A program made the translations under genes and the position numbers. A DNA stretch of 64,000 nt from Lysobacter sp. ISL-50 (lineage in GTDB: Bacteria; Pseudomonadota; Gammaproteobacteria; Xanthomonadales; Xanthomonadaceae). The stretch is from the NCBI RefSeq assembly GCF_018612875.1, contig NZ_JAGGRI010000017.1, positions 206,846 to 270,845 of the forward strand, written 5' to 3'. Positions 1-7,894 of this stretch are shown in pieces (position 1 is the first letter of the stretch; each line of letters begins with the position of its first letter). The notes under the pieces were generated by a model, which was not told the origin of the DNA, did no database searches, and saw only the letters and a program-made list of their open reading frames with translations.

Positions 1-531
1 ATAAGTATCCGAGCCGATAAGATCGTACAGCGCCGCGACATGATTGATCGCGCCTTCCGGGTCGGACGGCGGCTCCTTGATCAACTCCGCAATGACGCCG
101 GGCTGCGCATATCCGACCCAGATATTGCCGGTGGTGCTCATGATCGAGCATAGGCTGCGCGTTCGCGCGGGATAATTGATCGCCAGTCTCTGCGCGATCA
201 TGCCGCCCATCGAAGCCCCGACGATATGGGCTTTGTCGATCCCGAGGTGATCCAGCAACTGGATGGCGTCGTCGGCCATGTCCACAAGGCGATACCCGTC
301 GGCGGGCGACTCCCCTGTCCGCCATCGGGTCAGGCCGCTGTCGCGGTTGTCGAAGCGGATGACCAGATGCTCCTCTTTCAGCTTGTCGACGAGTTGCTGC
401 GGCCAATGGATCAACTGGGAGTTCAGGCCCATGATCAACAGCACGGGCGGGTGCGACGGGTCGCCATCAACCCGATAGCACAGTTTCACGTCTTCGATTT
501 CAACGAACAAGTCTTCGGATTTCACCGTCAT
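1..531 (-). CDS. Alpha/beta hydrolase, RdmC-like (partial, runs off left edge)
   Basis: The first 177 codons of a cytoplasmic alpha/beta-hydrolase are open from an ATG at 529-531 to the window edge with no stop. The start is MTVKSEDLFVEIEDV. The sequence then shows an oxyanion-loop region (VLLIMGLNSQ), the RFDNRDSGLT strand typical of the aclacinomycin methylesterase/RdmC-like subfamily, and a nucleophile elbow GASMGG with the catalytic serine. The acid and histidine lie beyond the window. The gene is transcribed in the same direction as the methyltransferase and salicylate synthase upstream, about 390 bases away, so it may or may not share their role. The substrate cannot be told; esterases of small polar or aromatic esters are common in this family. 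Confidence 0.85.
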   Translation of the reverse strand, partial: MTVKSEDLFVEIEDVKLCYRVDGDPSHPPVLLIMGLNSQLIHWPQQLVDKLKEEHLVIRFDNRDSGLTRWRTGESPADGYRLVDMADDAIQLLDHLGIDKAHIVGASMGGMIAQRLAINYPARTRSLCSIMSTTGNIWVGYAQPGVIAELIKEPPSDPEGAINHVAALYDLIGSDTY

Positions 532-917
532 GAGATTTCTCCGCTACGGGCATCGTGGATAGGTACTTACAGAGCTGGGAGTGGAACAGTCCAGCGTGCG
601 ATGATCTCGGCGCGAATGAGTTCGAAACGATAGATCGAGCGCGCCGATCAGGTGTCTACACAATCCTGACAACTCAACCGGAGCCTGCGAACCCGGCGAC
701 TCCAGGCGGCGCGCAGCTAGTTCGCGCCAATTTTTCTGAACCAGACGTTCTTGTCCGACGCCACAACGGGTTGGATAATTCGCGGGGAGCCGGAATTGAT
801 TGCTTGGTATCGATGAAAAGAAAGAGCAGTGCTTCTTTGTAAGGATTGACGGCTGAACTGGTGCGGCGCGTTCCCGGTATCGCGTGTTGTTCAAACGGTG
901 CATTGGATGCGATGAGC
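532..917. other. Intergenic, no supported gene
   Basis: About 385 bases lie between the partial hydrolase and the methyltransferase. Short open frames exist on both strands, but none has a convincing start, a ribosome site or a recognisable family. No clear terminator hairpin was seen. Confidence 0.5.
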
Positions 918-1775
918 TTATTCTTGCGCCTGGCCAAAGCCATCGGCAGCATGCCGCTTCCTTCCCCAGGCCTGGAAGAACAGGTGCGATATCACGAGCG
1001 TATCCGGATCGCTCAGGTGGTTTCTCAGGCTCGCTAAAAGCGAGGAAACGTCTCGTCCACTCACCAGCTTCTGATCAACAAGGCGATCGGCCACGTTCTC
1101 CGCGAAATCCACGGCAATGAATCGCCGCTCGTGGTCGATCGGATAAACGTGCACGATCGGACGAACGGCGATGTCCACCAGGCGAGCCACCTCGCGAAGC
1201 ATGCGAGGCATCCGCCTTCCTATGTAAGGATCGATGCCGTTGTGCACTGCGTAGCGCCGGAACAACTCCATGAGGGCATCCCAGGCTGCGCAGGGAGGAT
1301 CGCAGAGGAAGCTGACATAGTCGGCTTCATGCAAGGCGAGCCATCCTCCCGGTTTCAGCAATGCCGCGGCTTCCGCCACGATCTGCTCCGGCTCCGGCAC
1401 ATTCACCAACACCAGGCGCGCCGTGACCAGGTCAAATGAGGCTCTGGGCAGTTCGGTGTTCCGCGCGTCCTTCACCCGGACCTCCACGTTTGCGAGCTTG
1501 GACGCCGATATCCACTCTTTTGCCAGCGCCACCGCCTCTTCGCTTCGATCCACGCCGACCACCCTCCCGGATGGCCCCGCGCGATTGGACAGTATTTCCA
1601 GACAGCCTTGTGGACCGCATCCGATCTCGACGATGCGTGGGTTCTCGGGGAGCGGTATCTGCTCGAACAGCCATCGCGACTCCCCCGCCAACTGCCTGGC
1701 CTGAGCCTGGAGTCGGATCTGCTCTTGTCGGCGATAGCCGAGTATGTACTCGTCAGCCTTGTCCATATCGACCAT
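918..1775 (-). CDS. Class I SAM-dependent methyltransferase
   Basis: 285 residues. A helical N-terminus (MVDMDKADEYILGYRRQEQ) leads into a Rossmann methyltransferase domain with motif I VEIGCGPQG, an acidic residue ending strand 2 (GVDRSEEA) and the post-I region VRVKDARNTELPRASFDLV. It resembles UbiE-like or antibiotic-type methyltransferases acting on small molecules. I chose the start at 1775 because the family alignment begins there; an in-frame ATG at 1802 (MKSPGRNHR) is the alternative. The salicylate synthase stop at 1828 lies only 52 bases upstream, so the two are probably co-transcribed. The methyltransferase might therefore modify salicylate or a salicylate-derived product, which is inference from position only. 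Confidence 0.85.
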   Translation of the reverse strand: MVDMDKADEYILGYRRQEQIRLQAQARQLAGESRWLFEQIPLPENPRIVEIGCGPQGCLEILSNRAGPSGRVVGVDRSEEAVALAKEWISASKLANVEVRVKDARNTELPRASFDLVTARLVLVNVPEPEQIVAEAAALLKPGGWLALHEADYVSFLCDPPCAAWDALMELFRRYAVHNGIDPYIGRRMPRMLREVARLVDIAVRPIVHVYPIDHERRFIAVDFAENVADRLVDQKLVSGRDVSSLLASLRNHLSDPDTLVISHLFFQAWGRKRHAADGFGQAQE

Positions 1776-1827
1776 CCTGTGGTTGCGGCCGGGAGATTTC
1801 ATCGCTGCCGACACAACTTCATCAGAC

Positions 1828-3150
1828 TCAGCGCGGCTCCATCGCCAGATAGGGCGCCACGCTGCCCAGCTTCTCGACCGTCTCGATGAATTCCCGATGC
1901 GGATTGGACTGAGCGATGATCCCGGCGCCCGCCTGCACCCAGCTCCTGGTCGCGTCTTGATACACAGCCCGCAACACCAACGCCGCTTCAAAGCGGCGCT
2001 CCCCTTCGATCATCAGCACCGCGCCGGAATACAGCTCCCGAGGACTGGCTTCCAAGCGTCCTATCGCAGCGATCGCGGCTCGCTTGGGAATGCCCGTTGC
2101 CGTGATCGAAGGAAACAGGACGTCCAGCGCGTCCCATGCATCCGCGTCCGCATTCAGTTGTCCGCTCACCCGCGAGCCGAGGTGCTGGACACTGCCTCGG
2201 TTGCGAACAGACATGAAATCGTTGACCGCCACGGTGCCTTTCACGCAAATCCGCATCAACTCATCGACCGCTTCCCGGACCGAAATCGCATGCTCCACGA
2301 TTTCTTTCGGATCATTGACCAACTCCTGTCGGTTGCGCGCATCGGCTTCAGGATCGATGCTCTTGGCCCGAGTGCCCGCCAGTGGTTCCGTTGAGACGAT
2401 GCCGCCGTCCACCGACATGATCAACTCCGGACTGAATCCGACCGCCTCGCGCGAACCGAATTTCAGCGCGAACGCTCTCGCGGGCGTATTCCTGCGACGA
2501 CCCAGCGCCAGGCTGGCCGGCATATCGATTCGCTCTTGCGTCGCGACCGCGCGAGACACGATGATTTTTTCATAGAAACCGGAACCTATCTCTCCCAGCG
2601 CGGTGCGAACGATTTCCTGATAGGCAACCTCGCCGGCGTGAGTTTCGATCGGACATGGCGTGGGCAACGAGATGATCGCCTGCTCCGACACCACTCTGAC
2701 GACCTCGTCCAGCTCGGCTTCATCGTCGCAGCAGACTTCGATGGTTCCTGAAGTAACCATGACGTCGACGCGGGGGACCATCAAAATCAGCAACGGCCAA
2801 GTCCCTGGCGTATACGGCTGGCCATTCACGCACGGCGCATAGTTGAATGCTACTTGCCCATAGACTCGTCGCCCGGACGGGGCATGCTCAGCCATGAACT
2901 GTCTCGCCACCGAGGCCAGCTCGGCGTTCGTCGCGCCTGTCCGCACGCCATTTTTCGACGCCACCTCGTACTGATCGCCACCCGGGCCGATAGCCAGGGT
3001 CGCCGTAGCTCCGAGGCCGACATGCCACTTCCCATCGCGCTCATACGCGCAATATTGATCCCGCCCAAGCACGCTAAGCAATCGCTCGGCAATCTCCAGC
3101 CCATTGGCATCGCTCACGCTGATCACACGTCTAACCCGATCTCCGCTCAT
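1828..3150 (-). CDS. Salicylate synthase / isochorismate synthase family (Irp9/MbtI type)
   Basis: 440 residues, matching the usual length of MbtI, YbtS and Irp9, which turn chorismate via isochorismate into salicylate plus pyruvate in the cytoplasm. The C-terminal chorismate-binding domain is well preserved: EKIIVSR, VGFSPELIM, the EPLAGTRA loop, ELVNDPKEIVEHAISVREA, SVQHLGSRVSGQL, FPSITATGIPK, PRELYSGAVLM and WVQAGAGIIAQS. The FPSITxxGIPK and SVQHLGSRVSG stretches fit salicylate synthases better than plain EntC or MenF. The ATG at 3150 follows GAAGGATTTGAG, a fair ribosome site. No NRPS or siderophore genes and no obvious Fur box are visible nearby, so the salicylate may feed a pathway elsewhere or be an end product. 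A pure isochorismate synthase remains possible. Confidence 0.85.
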   Translation of the reverse strand: MSGDRVRRVISVSDANGLEIAERLLSVLGRDQYCAYERDGKWHVGLGATATLAIGPGGDQYEVASKNGVRTGATNAELASVARQFMAEHAPSGRRVYGQVAFNYAPCVNGQPYTPGTWPLLILMVPRVDVMVTSGTIEVCCDDEAELDEVVRVVSEQAIISLPTPCPIETHAGEVAYQEIVRTALGEIGSGFYEKIIVSRAVATQERIDMPASLALGRRRNTPARAFALKFGSREAVGFSPELIMSVDGGIVSTEPLAGTRAKSIDPEADARNRQELVNDPKEIVEHAISVREAVDELMRICVKGTVAVNDFMSVRNRGSVQHLGSRVSGQLNADADAWDALDVLFPSITATGIPKRAAIAAIGRLEASPRELYSGAVLMIEGERRFEAALVLRAVYQDATRSWVQAGAGIIAQSNPHREFIETVEKLGSVAPYLAMEPR

Positions 3151-3493
3151 CTCAAATCCTTCGCCCCTGGAGCGATCACGTTATGGATATTGGCGGCATC
3201 GAAGCACGGGCGAATCGCAGCGATGGCCCGTGACTCATAACGTCCGGGGCATAACTCCGCGGGACTGCCTCGGACCAGAGATGTTTCTGTATTCGATCTA
3301 AGCTGGACACAATTACTCAGTGTTATCCACCGTCATCGCATCGCATCAGCTTTCTGGCGCCGAGTCGCGGCGACAGCGACGAAGCGGAAATCGACACCGC
3401 ACCGACAGCGATGGCGGCGCAGGCGCAATGATCCTGCTGCGCGCTGTCGAATATCCCGGCGAGGGCGGCGACGGGCCTTCGCTTGCCAGAGGG
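3151..3493. other. Intergenic between salicylate synthase and ubiquitin genes
   Basis: About 340 bases of non-coding sequence, partly AT-richer than the surroundings near 3280-3340, probably containing the salicylate synthase promoter. I see no clear -35/-10 pair, Fur box or strong terminator. Confidence 0.4.
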
Positions 3494-3799
3494 TTAGCCA
3501 CCCCGTAGCCGCAGTACGAGGTGAATCGTCTCCTCCTTCTCGATCGCATAGTCGCTCAGGGTTCGGCCGTCTTCCATCTGCTTTCCCTTGGCGATCAAGC
3601 GCTGTTGGTCTGGCGGAATCCCTTCACTGTCCTGGATCTTGGCTTTTACATTTTCAATCGAATCGGACGACTCCACTTCAAGAGCGATCGTCTTTCCGGT
3701 CAGGGTTTTTACATGAAGGGGGAATGCGTGCGACGACCACGAGGCCATCAGCAACACAAGTGCGGCCAGGTAGATCAGCGGACGGAAAGTCGTTGTCAT
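3494..3799 (-). CDS. Exported ubiquitin (signal peptide plus complete ubiquitin ending in LRLRGG)
   Basis: 101 residues. A classical Sec signal peptide (residues 1-25, hydrophobic core [14 protein letters not shown], cleavage site SHA|FP) is followed by exactly 76 residues that align without gaps to eukaryotic ubiquitin. By eye 61 of 76 positions match human ubiquitin. K6, K11, K27, K29, K48 and K63 are present, K33 is Ser, and the L8/I44/H68/V70 hydrophobic patch is intact. F4 is His and F45 is Ala. The protein stops directly after the C-terminal LRLRGG. The ATG at 3799 is favoured over a TTG at 3817 because AAGAAGAGG lies six bases before it. The gene lies 66 bases downstream of a secreted propeller protein on the same strand. 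No E1, E2, E3 or deubiquitinase gene is in the window. Its base composition looks lower in GC than its neighbours, consistent with transfer from a eukaryote. The function, probably periplasmic or extracellular, is unknown. Confidence 0.95.
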   Translation of the reverse strand: MTTTFRPLIYLAALVLLMASWSSHAFPLHVKTLTGKTIALEVESSDSIENVKAKIQDSEGIPPDQQRLIAKGKQMEDGRTLSDYAIEKEETIHLVLRLRGG

Positions 3800-3865
3800 T
3801 TGGGGCCTCTTCTTCAACCAGGCAAGAATTGGTCGGTGCCGGCGGCGATGGATTGAATCGTTCGA

Positions 3866-4975
3866 CTAATTGGTTTCGACCGCGCTTGGGTACTCTCCCT
3901 CAGGGCCCTGGCCGGCGCTGCCGAAGTTGCTGATCGCCAGCCGAGATCCTGTCACCGGATCGACCTGAAGCAAGAGTCCCTTCGAATCGGTTCCGGCCAT
4001 CGCATCGACGACGTAAAGCCATTGCCGATTGGCGGACCAGCTCATGGCGACGGGCACCTCTCCGACCGGCCCTTGACCGGCATTGCCCAAGTCACTGACC
4101 AGATTTCGATAGCCCGAGGTCGGATCGACTTGGACGATGGCGCCGCGTCCGTCGGTTCCACCGAGCGACACCAACACGAGAATCCCCCCGTTGGGCGCCG
4201 TTAGAACAAAGACGGGACCGCTTTCAGATCGGGGATCGGTCCACCCCTGATTGGGATTCCCAAAATCGCTCAACACGGTCCGTGCCTTGTTGATCGGATC
4301 GACTGCGAACAATGCGCCGTGCTGATGGGTTCCTGCGCTGCTGTCGACCACCAGCAGGCGCCCGCCCAGTCCCAGAAGGCCGGGCCTCCACGCCAAAGCC
4401 GTGGGATAGAAGCCTTTCGGGCCATGGTGGTCGCCGAAGTCCACCATCAAGCTCCGGCGTCCATTCGCTCCAATCTTGAACACCGCGCCGAGCTGATCGG
4501 TGCCGCCAAAGGGATCGACCACGAACGTCCCACTGATGGGGGCCAATAGTGCCGGCGGAATATAAAGCGCATCTTCCGGATAAAGGCCTAGCGGACCTTG
4601 TTGTGGATCGCCCAGATCGCTAACCAAAGTCCGCATGCCCGTCGACAAATCGACTTCGTAGAGCGCGCCGCGTCCATCCGTTCCACCACTGGCATCGGTG
4701 ATCAGCCAACGATCGTTTCCGCCTAGCAGGCCCGCGGGTATTCGGGTCATGCCGCTCGGATCGATGCCGAGGATTCCTTGCGACGAGTCGCCGAAATCCG
4801 AGATGACGGTTCGATATCCATTCGCCTGATTCACGGCGAACAAGTAGCCGCGCCCTCCCGGTCCGGCAAGCTGGTCGAGCGCAAGGATCGATCCGGAATA
4901 TGGCGTGGCTGCGAGTACCGTCATTGCGGTAGCGCAGAACAGCAATACCGATAAGAACACAGTCGAAGGGCGCAT
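3866..4975 (-). CDS. Secreted six-repeat beta-propeller-like protein
   Basis: 369 residues. The start at 4975 is chosen because GGAG precedes it and because it opens a clean signal peptide (MRPSTVFLSVLLFCATAMTVLA). The rest is six degenerate repeats of about 55-60 residues, each with a GGTDGRGALYEVD-like strand, a G-x-R-T-x-x-S-D-F/L-G turn and a QGPxGxxP end. This is the pattern expected for a six-bladed propeller of the SMP-30/NHL kind. No catalytic residues are obvious. The gene precedes the exported ubiquitin gene by 66 bases on the same strand, so the two secreted proteins are probably co-transcribed. A binding or scaffold role outside the inner membrane is plausible but unproven. Confidence 0.8.
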   Translation of the reverse strand: MRPSTVFLSVLLFCATAMTVLAATPYSGSILALDQLAGPGGRGYLFAVNQANGYRTVISDFGDSSQGILGIDPSGMTRIPAGLLGGNDRWLITDASGGTDGRGALYEVDLSTGMRTLVSDLGDPQQGPLGLYPEDALYIPPALLAPISGTFVVDPFGGTDQLGAVFKIGANGRRSLMVDFGDHHGPKGFYPTALAWRPGLLGLGGRLLVVDSSAGTHQHGALFAVDPINKARTVLSDFGNPNQGWTDPRSESGPVFVLTAPNGGILVLVSLGGTDGRGAIVQVDPTSGYRNLVSDLGNAGQGPVGEVPVAMSWSANRQWLYVVDAMAGTDSKGLLLQVDPVTGSRLAISNFGSAGQGPEGEYPSAVETN

Positions 4976-5536
4976 GCGATTTCTCCGGCAACACAGATCC
5001 AAGGCTCGACGCCGAGTGTCGGCACCAGCACGGCAGCTGCGTATGGCTGACGACCCATGGCTTGGTCGGTCGAGACTCATTTTCTACGCAGTTGCCGGCG
5101 CTGCTGTGATCCACCTCGCCATGTGAAGTTTCGTGAGCGGGCGGCCGTTGCTTCCGCAAAAGCGGCGACGACGCCAAGGTCTCGTGGAGGGGGCGCGTCG
5201 CAGGGACCAATCGCACGGCGCCCGAACGCGCCGAGATTCGCAGCCAGACGCTTGGCGCCGCGCGCTCGCAGCCGAGTCTGCGTCTGGCCTGGACGCGCGG
5301 ATGTTCTCCGTGCCTGTGGTCCGCGGGCCGCAGGCGCTGTTCTTCGGAGTCTTGCGGATCAAATGGCGACGCGTGTTGTACGCGTCATCGGGACATATGC
5401 AGGGAAAGCGGCGCACCATAAGGCGGCGGCTGCCCGCGCTTGTGCAATCACATAGTGCGCGGCCTCGTAGTTTCGGCTTGGCGAATGGCTGCCTGCGCGT
5501 GGGCGCGCAGGCAGCCGCAACCGGCCGACGAACCCG
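4976..5536. other. Intergenic, promoter side of propeller gene and 3' side of protease gene
   Basis: About 560 bases without a supported gene. It holds the ribosome site and presumably the promoter of the propeller/ubiquitin pair, and a 13-bp perfect hairpin at 5487-5516 listed separately. Open frames here lack starts with ribosome sites and lack familiar motifs. Confidence 0.5.
5487..5516 (-). terminator. Hairpin downstream of S8 protease gene
   Basis: GGCTGCCTGCGCG, loop TGGG, then CGCGCAGGCAGCC: a perfect 13-bp stem starting 20 bases after the protease stop codon on the minus strand. No T-run follows, so it may act as a weak or Rho-assisted terminator or as an mRNA 3' stabiliser. Confidence 0.6.
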
Positions 5537-7366
5537 TCAGAACGTGATGCTCCAGCTATCGATCTTGCCGGTATCATCCCCAGCGTTATCGTTTACGCGC
5601 AAGTTCCAGGTCCCGTTCAACGTCTCGCTCGACAAGTTGAGTGACACGGTCTTGTTGACGTTGTCGATACCATAGCCCGTGCGATTGTGGATGTTATAAA
5701 GCGTACCGTCAGGCGCCACCAAATCGACTTTCAAGTCGCCCTGATAAGGGTGCGCGATCGAGACCGTCACCGATGCGCTGTTCGGTGCGTTGCCGCTACG
5801 GCCGGAGACCACGATCGGGCTGTTTACCGTCGTATAGTCATTGATCGTGTAATCGATGGTGTTGCTGTAGGTTTTGGTAGTGCCGCCGCCTGCCGCTGCG
5901 GTTACAGCCGCATCCACATCGACGAAGCCCGCACCGCAGCCACCGGGGCAATTAGCCGCGGGAATTTCGCGAACGCTGCTCTTAAGGGTCGATTCCACCT
6001 GGGTCGGCGTCAACGGCGTCTTGGCGACCGCTTGCATCAGTGCAACAACGCCCGCCACATGGGGGGTCGCCATTGAGGTGCCTTGATAGAAGCCGTAACC
6101 GCCGCCAGCGACCGTGGACAGCACGCCTTTTTCCGGATGACTCTGCAGCGATCCGCAGTTAGCCACGGTCACAGAACCCGAAACGTCGAGATCGACGGTA
6201 AGCGGCAGGAACTCGCTCTTCGTGCAGCTTTGCACCTCGCCACCAGGCGCGGTCACATCGATGCTCGCACCATAGTTGGAATAGAAGGCTCGGTTACCGT
6301 TGATGTCGCCCGCCGCAACAGAGATGACCTTGCTGCAGCCACCCGGTGAGTACTTTGAAACATCCTGATTGCTGTTGCCAGCCGCCACGACCACCGTCGC
6401 GCCATTGCCGACCGCGGTGTCGATAGCGGTCTGGTATACGGAGGTGCTCGTACAGGTGCTCTTGCCACCCAGGCTCAGGTTGATGACTTCGGCCGGGTTG
6501 GCGTTGTCCGGAACACCCGGGACAGAACCGCCGGACGCCCAGACGATGGCATCGATGATGTCCGACGTGCTTCCGAAACCATTGTTGCCTAACGCACGCA
6601 GCGGAACGACCTTTGCGTCATAGGCGACGCCGGCGACGCCGGACGCGTTATTGGTAACCGCCGCGATCGTGCCGGCAACATGGGTGCCGTGTTGAACATT
6701 GGACGAATCGGTCGGGTCGGCGTCGCGACCGTCGCCATCGCCCGAACCTGCGTTGCCTGAACTGGTGGATGAGACGAAGTCATAGCCGGGCAAGATGTTG
6801 GCATCGAGGTCGGCATGGGCGAGGATGCCCGAGTCTACGACCGCAACCACCACGCCGGCACCGGTTGATTTACCCCAAGCGGCCGGCAGGTTGAAACCGC
6901 CCGTAGGCTGGTGGTAATGCCACTGCTCGGTGTACCGCGTGTCGTCGGGCGTGACCAACGCATGCATCAGCAAGTCGGGCTCGATGCTCTCAACGTTCGG
7001 GTCGGCTGCGATCTGACGCATCAATGCGGCAGCTTCGACGCGATCCAGCATTCTATCGCTACGGATCACTTCGCGGCTCAGCGACATGCGGCGCTTCAGC
7101 GACAGACCTAGTGCCCGCCCCTTGGCATCGGCTGGCAACGCAAGCGCCGTGCGGCTTAGCGATTTCGTCAAGGCCGAAGCGCTACTGCGCTCGACGCTGT
7201 TGGTGCGGTACTTGACGATAAATTGGTTGAATGAAGTGTCGGACTGCAATGAAGCCAGATCCGGCCCGCCCGCAAGAGCAGGGGCTGCGACCAACGACGA
7301 CAACGCCACGACAGTGGCCGTGACTAATACACGCAAACGCAAATCCTGCTTTGATGAATAAGCCAT
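5537..7366 (-). CDS. Secreted S8 subtilisin-like serine protease with P/Homo B domain
   Basis: 609 residues. A signal peptide (about 1-32, ending APALA) is followed by an inhibitor-type propeptide (about 45-140, FIVKYRTNS) and an S8 catalytic domain with Asp178 (VVAVVDSG), His226 (QHGTHVAG), Asn331 region (VVAAGNSN) and Ser431 (GTSMATPHVAG). The C-terminal P-domain (about 505-609) contains GNAPNSASVTVSI and LNGTWNLRVND. The protein should be exported, self-process and act as an extracellular protease like those of Xanthomonas and Stenotrophomonas. The ATG at 7366 follows AAAGGGATTAAA, a good ribosome site; the open frame extends 43 codons upstream but without a likely start. It stands alone, with a hairpin after the stop. 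Confidence 0.95.
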   Translation of the reverse strand: MAYSSKQDLRLRVLVTATVVALSSLVAAPALAGGPDLASLQSDTSFNQFIVKYRTNSVERSSASALTKSLSRTALALPADAKGRALGLSLKRRMSLSREVIRSDRMLDRVEAAALMRQIAADPNVESIEPDLLMHALVTPDDTRYTEQWHYHQPTGGFNLPAAWGKSTGAGVVVAVVDSGILAHADLDANILPGYDFVSSTSSGNAGSGDGDGRDADPTDSSNVQHGTHVAGTIAAVTNNASGVAGVAYDAKVVPLRALGNNGFGSTSDIIDAIVWASGGSVPGVPDNANPAEVINLSLGGKSTCTSTSVYQTAIDTAVGNGATVVVAAGNSNQDVSKYSPGGCSKVISVAAGDINGNRAFYSNYGASIDVTAPGGEVQSCTKSEFLPLTVDLDVSGSVTVANCGSLQSHPEKGVLSTVAGGGYGFYQGTSMATPHVAGVVALMQAVAKTPLTPTQVESTLKSSVREIPAANCPGGCGAGFVDVDAAVTAAAGGGTTKTYSNTIDYTINDYTTVNSPIVVSGRSGNAPNSASVTVSIAHPYQGDLKVDLVAPDGTLYNIHNRTGYGIDNVNKTVSLNLSSETLNGTWNLRVNDNAGDDTGKIDSWSITF

Positions 7367-7894
7367 TTTAATCCCTTTACATGGATGAGTAAGCGTCGTG
7401 GAACATCTTTTGTTCGACAGTGGCCGGAACTCGGAGAAAAAATCCGGCGAAAATTCTCGGCTTCTCCGAAGCGAAACAGCGCCTTTCATGCTCACGTGCC
7501 GAGGCTCGCGTCGAGCGAGCTATGTATAGGAACGCGACAAAGTTCGACGTACCCTACCCTCATGCATTGTGTTTTGGATCTGGTCGAAAAGGTCAGTTGT
7601 GAAATGCGGCCGGCGCCACGATTGACGTTAGCGCAATCAACAGGAGAGGCAGCGAGAAGCGCCGAACATAACAATAAAAGCGGGATTTATAGGGGGTTTT
7701 ATGAAATCGCCGCGTCCGAAAAAAGTCGGCGCCGCACAGGCGGCGCGCGTAAGGAGTGATGTTCTGGAGATTCGGGGCAGAGAGTGAGCTGCGGCGCCTG
7801 ACGTCAACTCGCAACGAGCGATGCGTCAGGCGTGTCTTCACCGCCAGATGTTTTCCGGCCAGGTGCGCCGATGGTTGACTGCCCTATATGCCGC
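7367..7894. other. Intergenic with protease promoter region and lipase-operon terminator
   Basis: About 530 bases. The part near 7370-7480 is AT-richer and should carry the protease promoter. A rho-independent terminator for the lipase operon is at 7719-7746. No supported gene is present. Confidence 0.55.
7719..7746 (-). terminator. Rho-independent terminator of lipase/foldase operon
   Basis: Read on the minus strand: stem GCGCCGC, loop CTGT, stem GCGGCGC, then CGAC and a run of six T. This is a textbook intrinsic terminator, about 150 bases after the foldase stop codon. Confidence 0.85.

Noticed and set aside
3800..3817. TTG start at 3817 for the ubiquitin gene
   Set aside because: It would put the strong AAGAAGAGG ribosome site inside the coding region; the ATG at 3799 has ideal spacing and a normal signal peptide.
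5133..5675. A plus-strand 180-codon frame
   Set aside because: Overlaps the protease 3' end and a terminator hairpin; Arg-rich, no ribosome site.
7385..7759. A plus-strand 124-codon frame
   Set aside because: Covers the protease promoter region and the lipase terminator; no homology seen.
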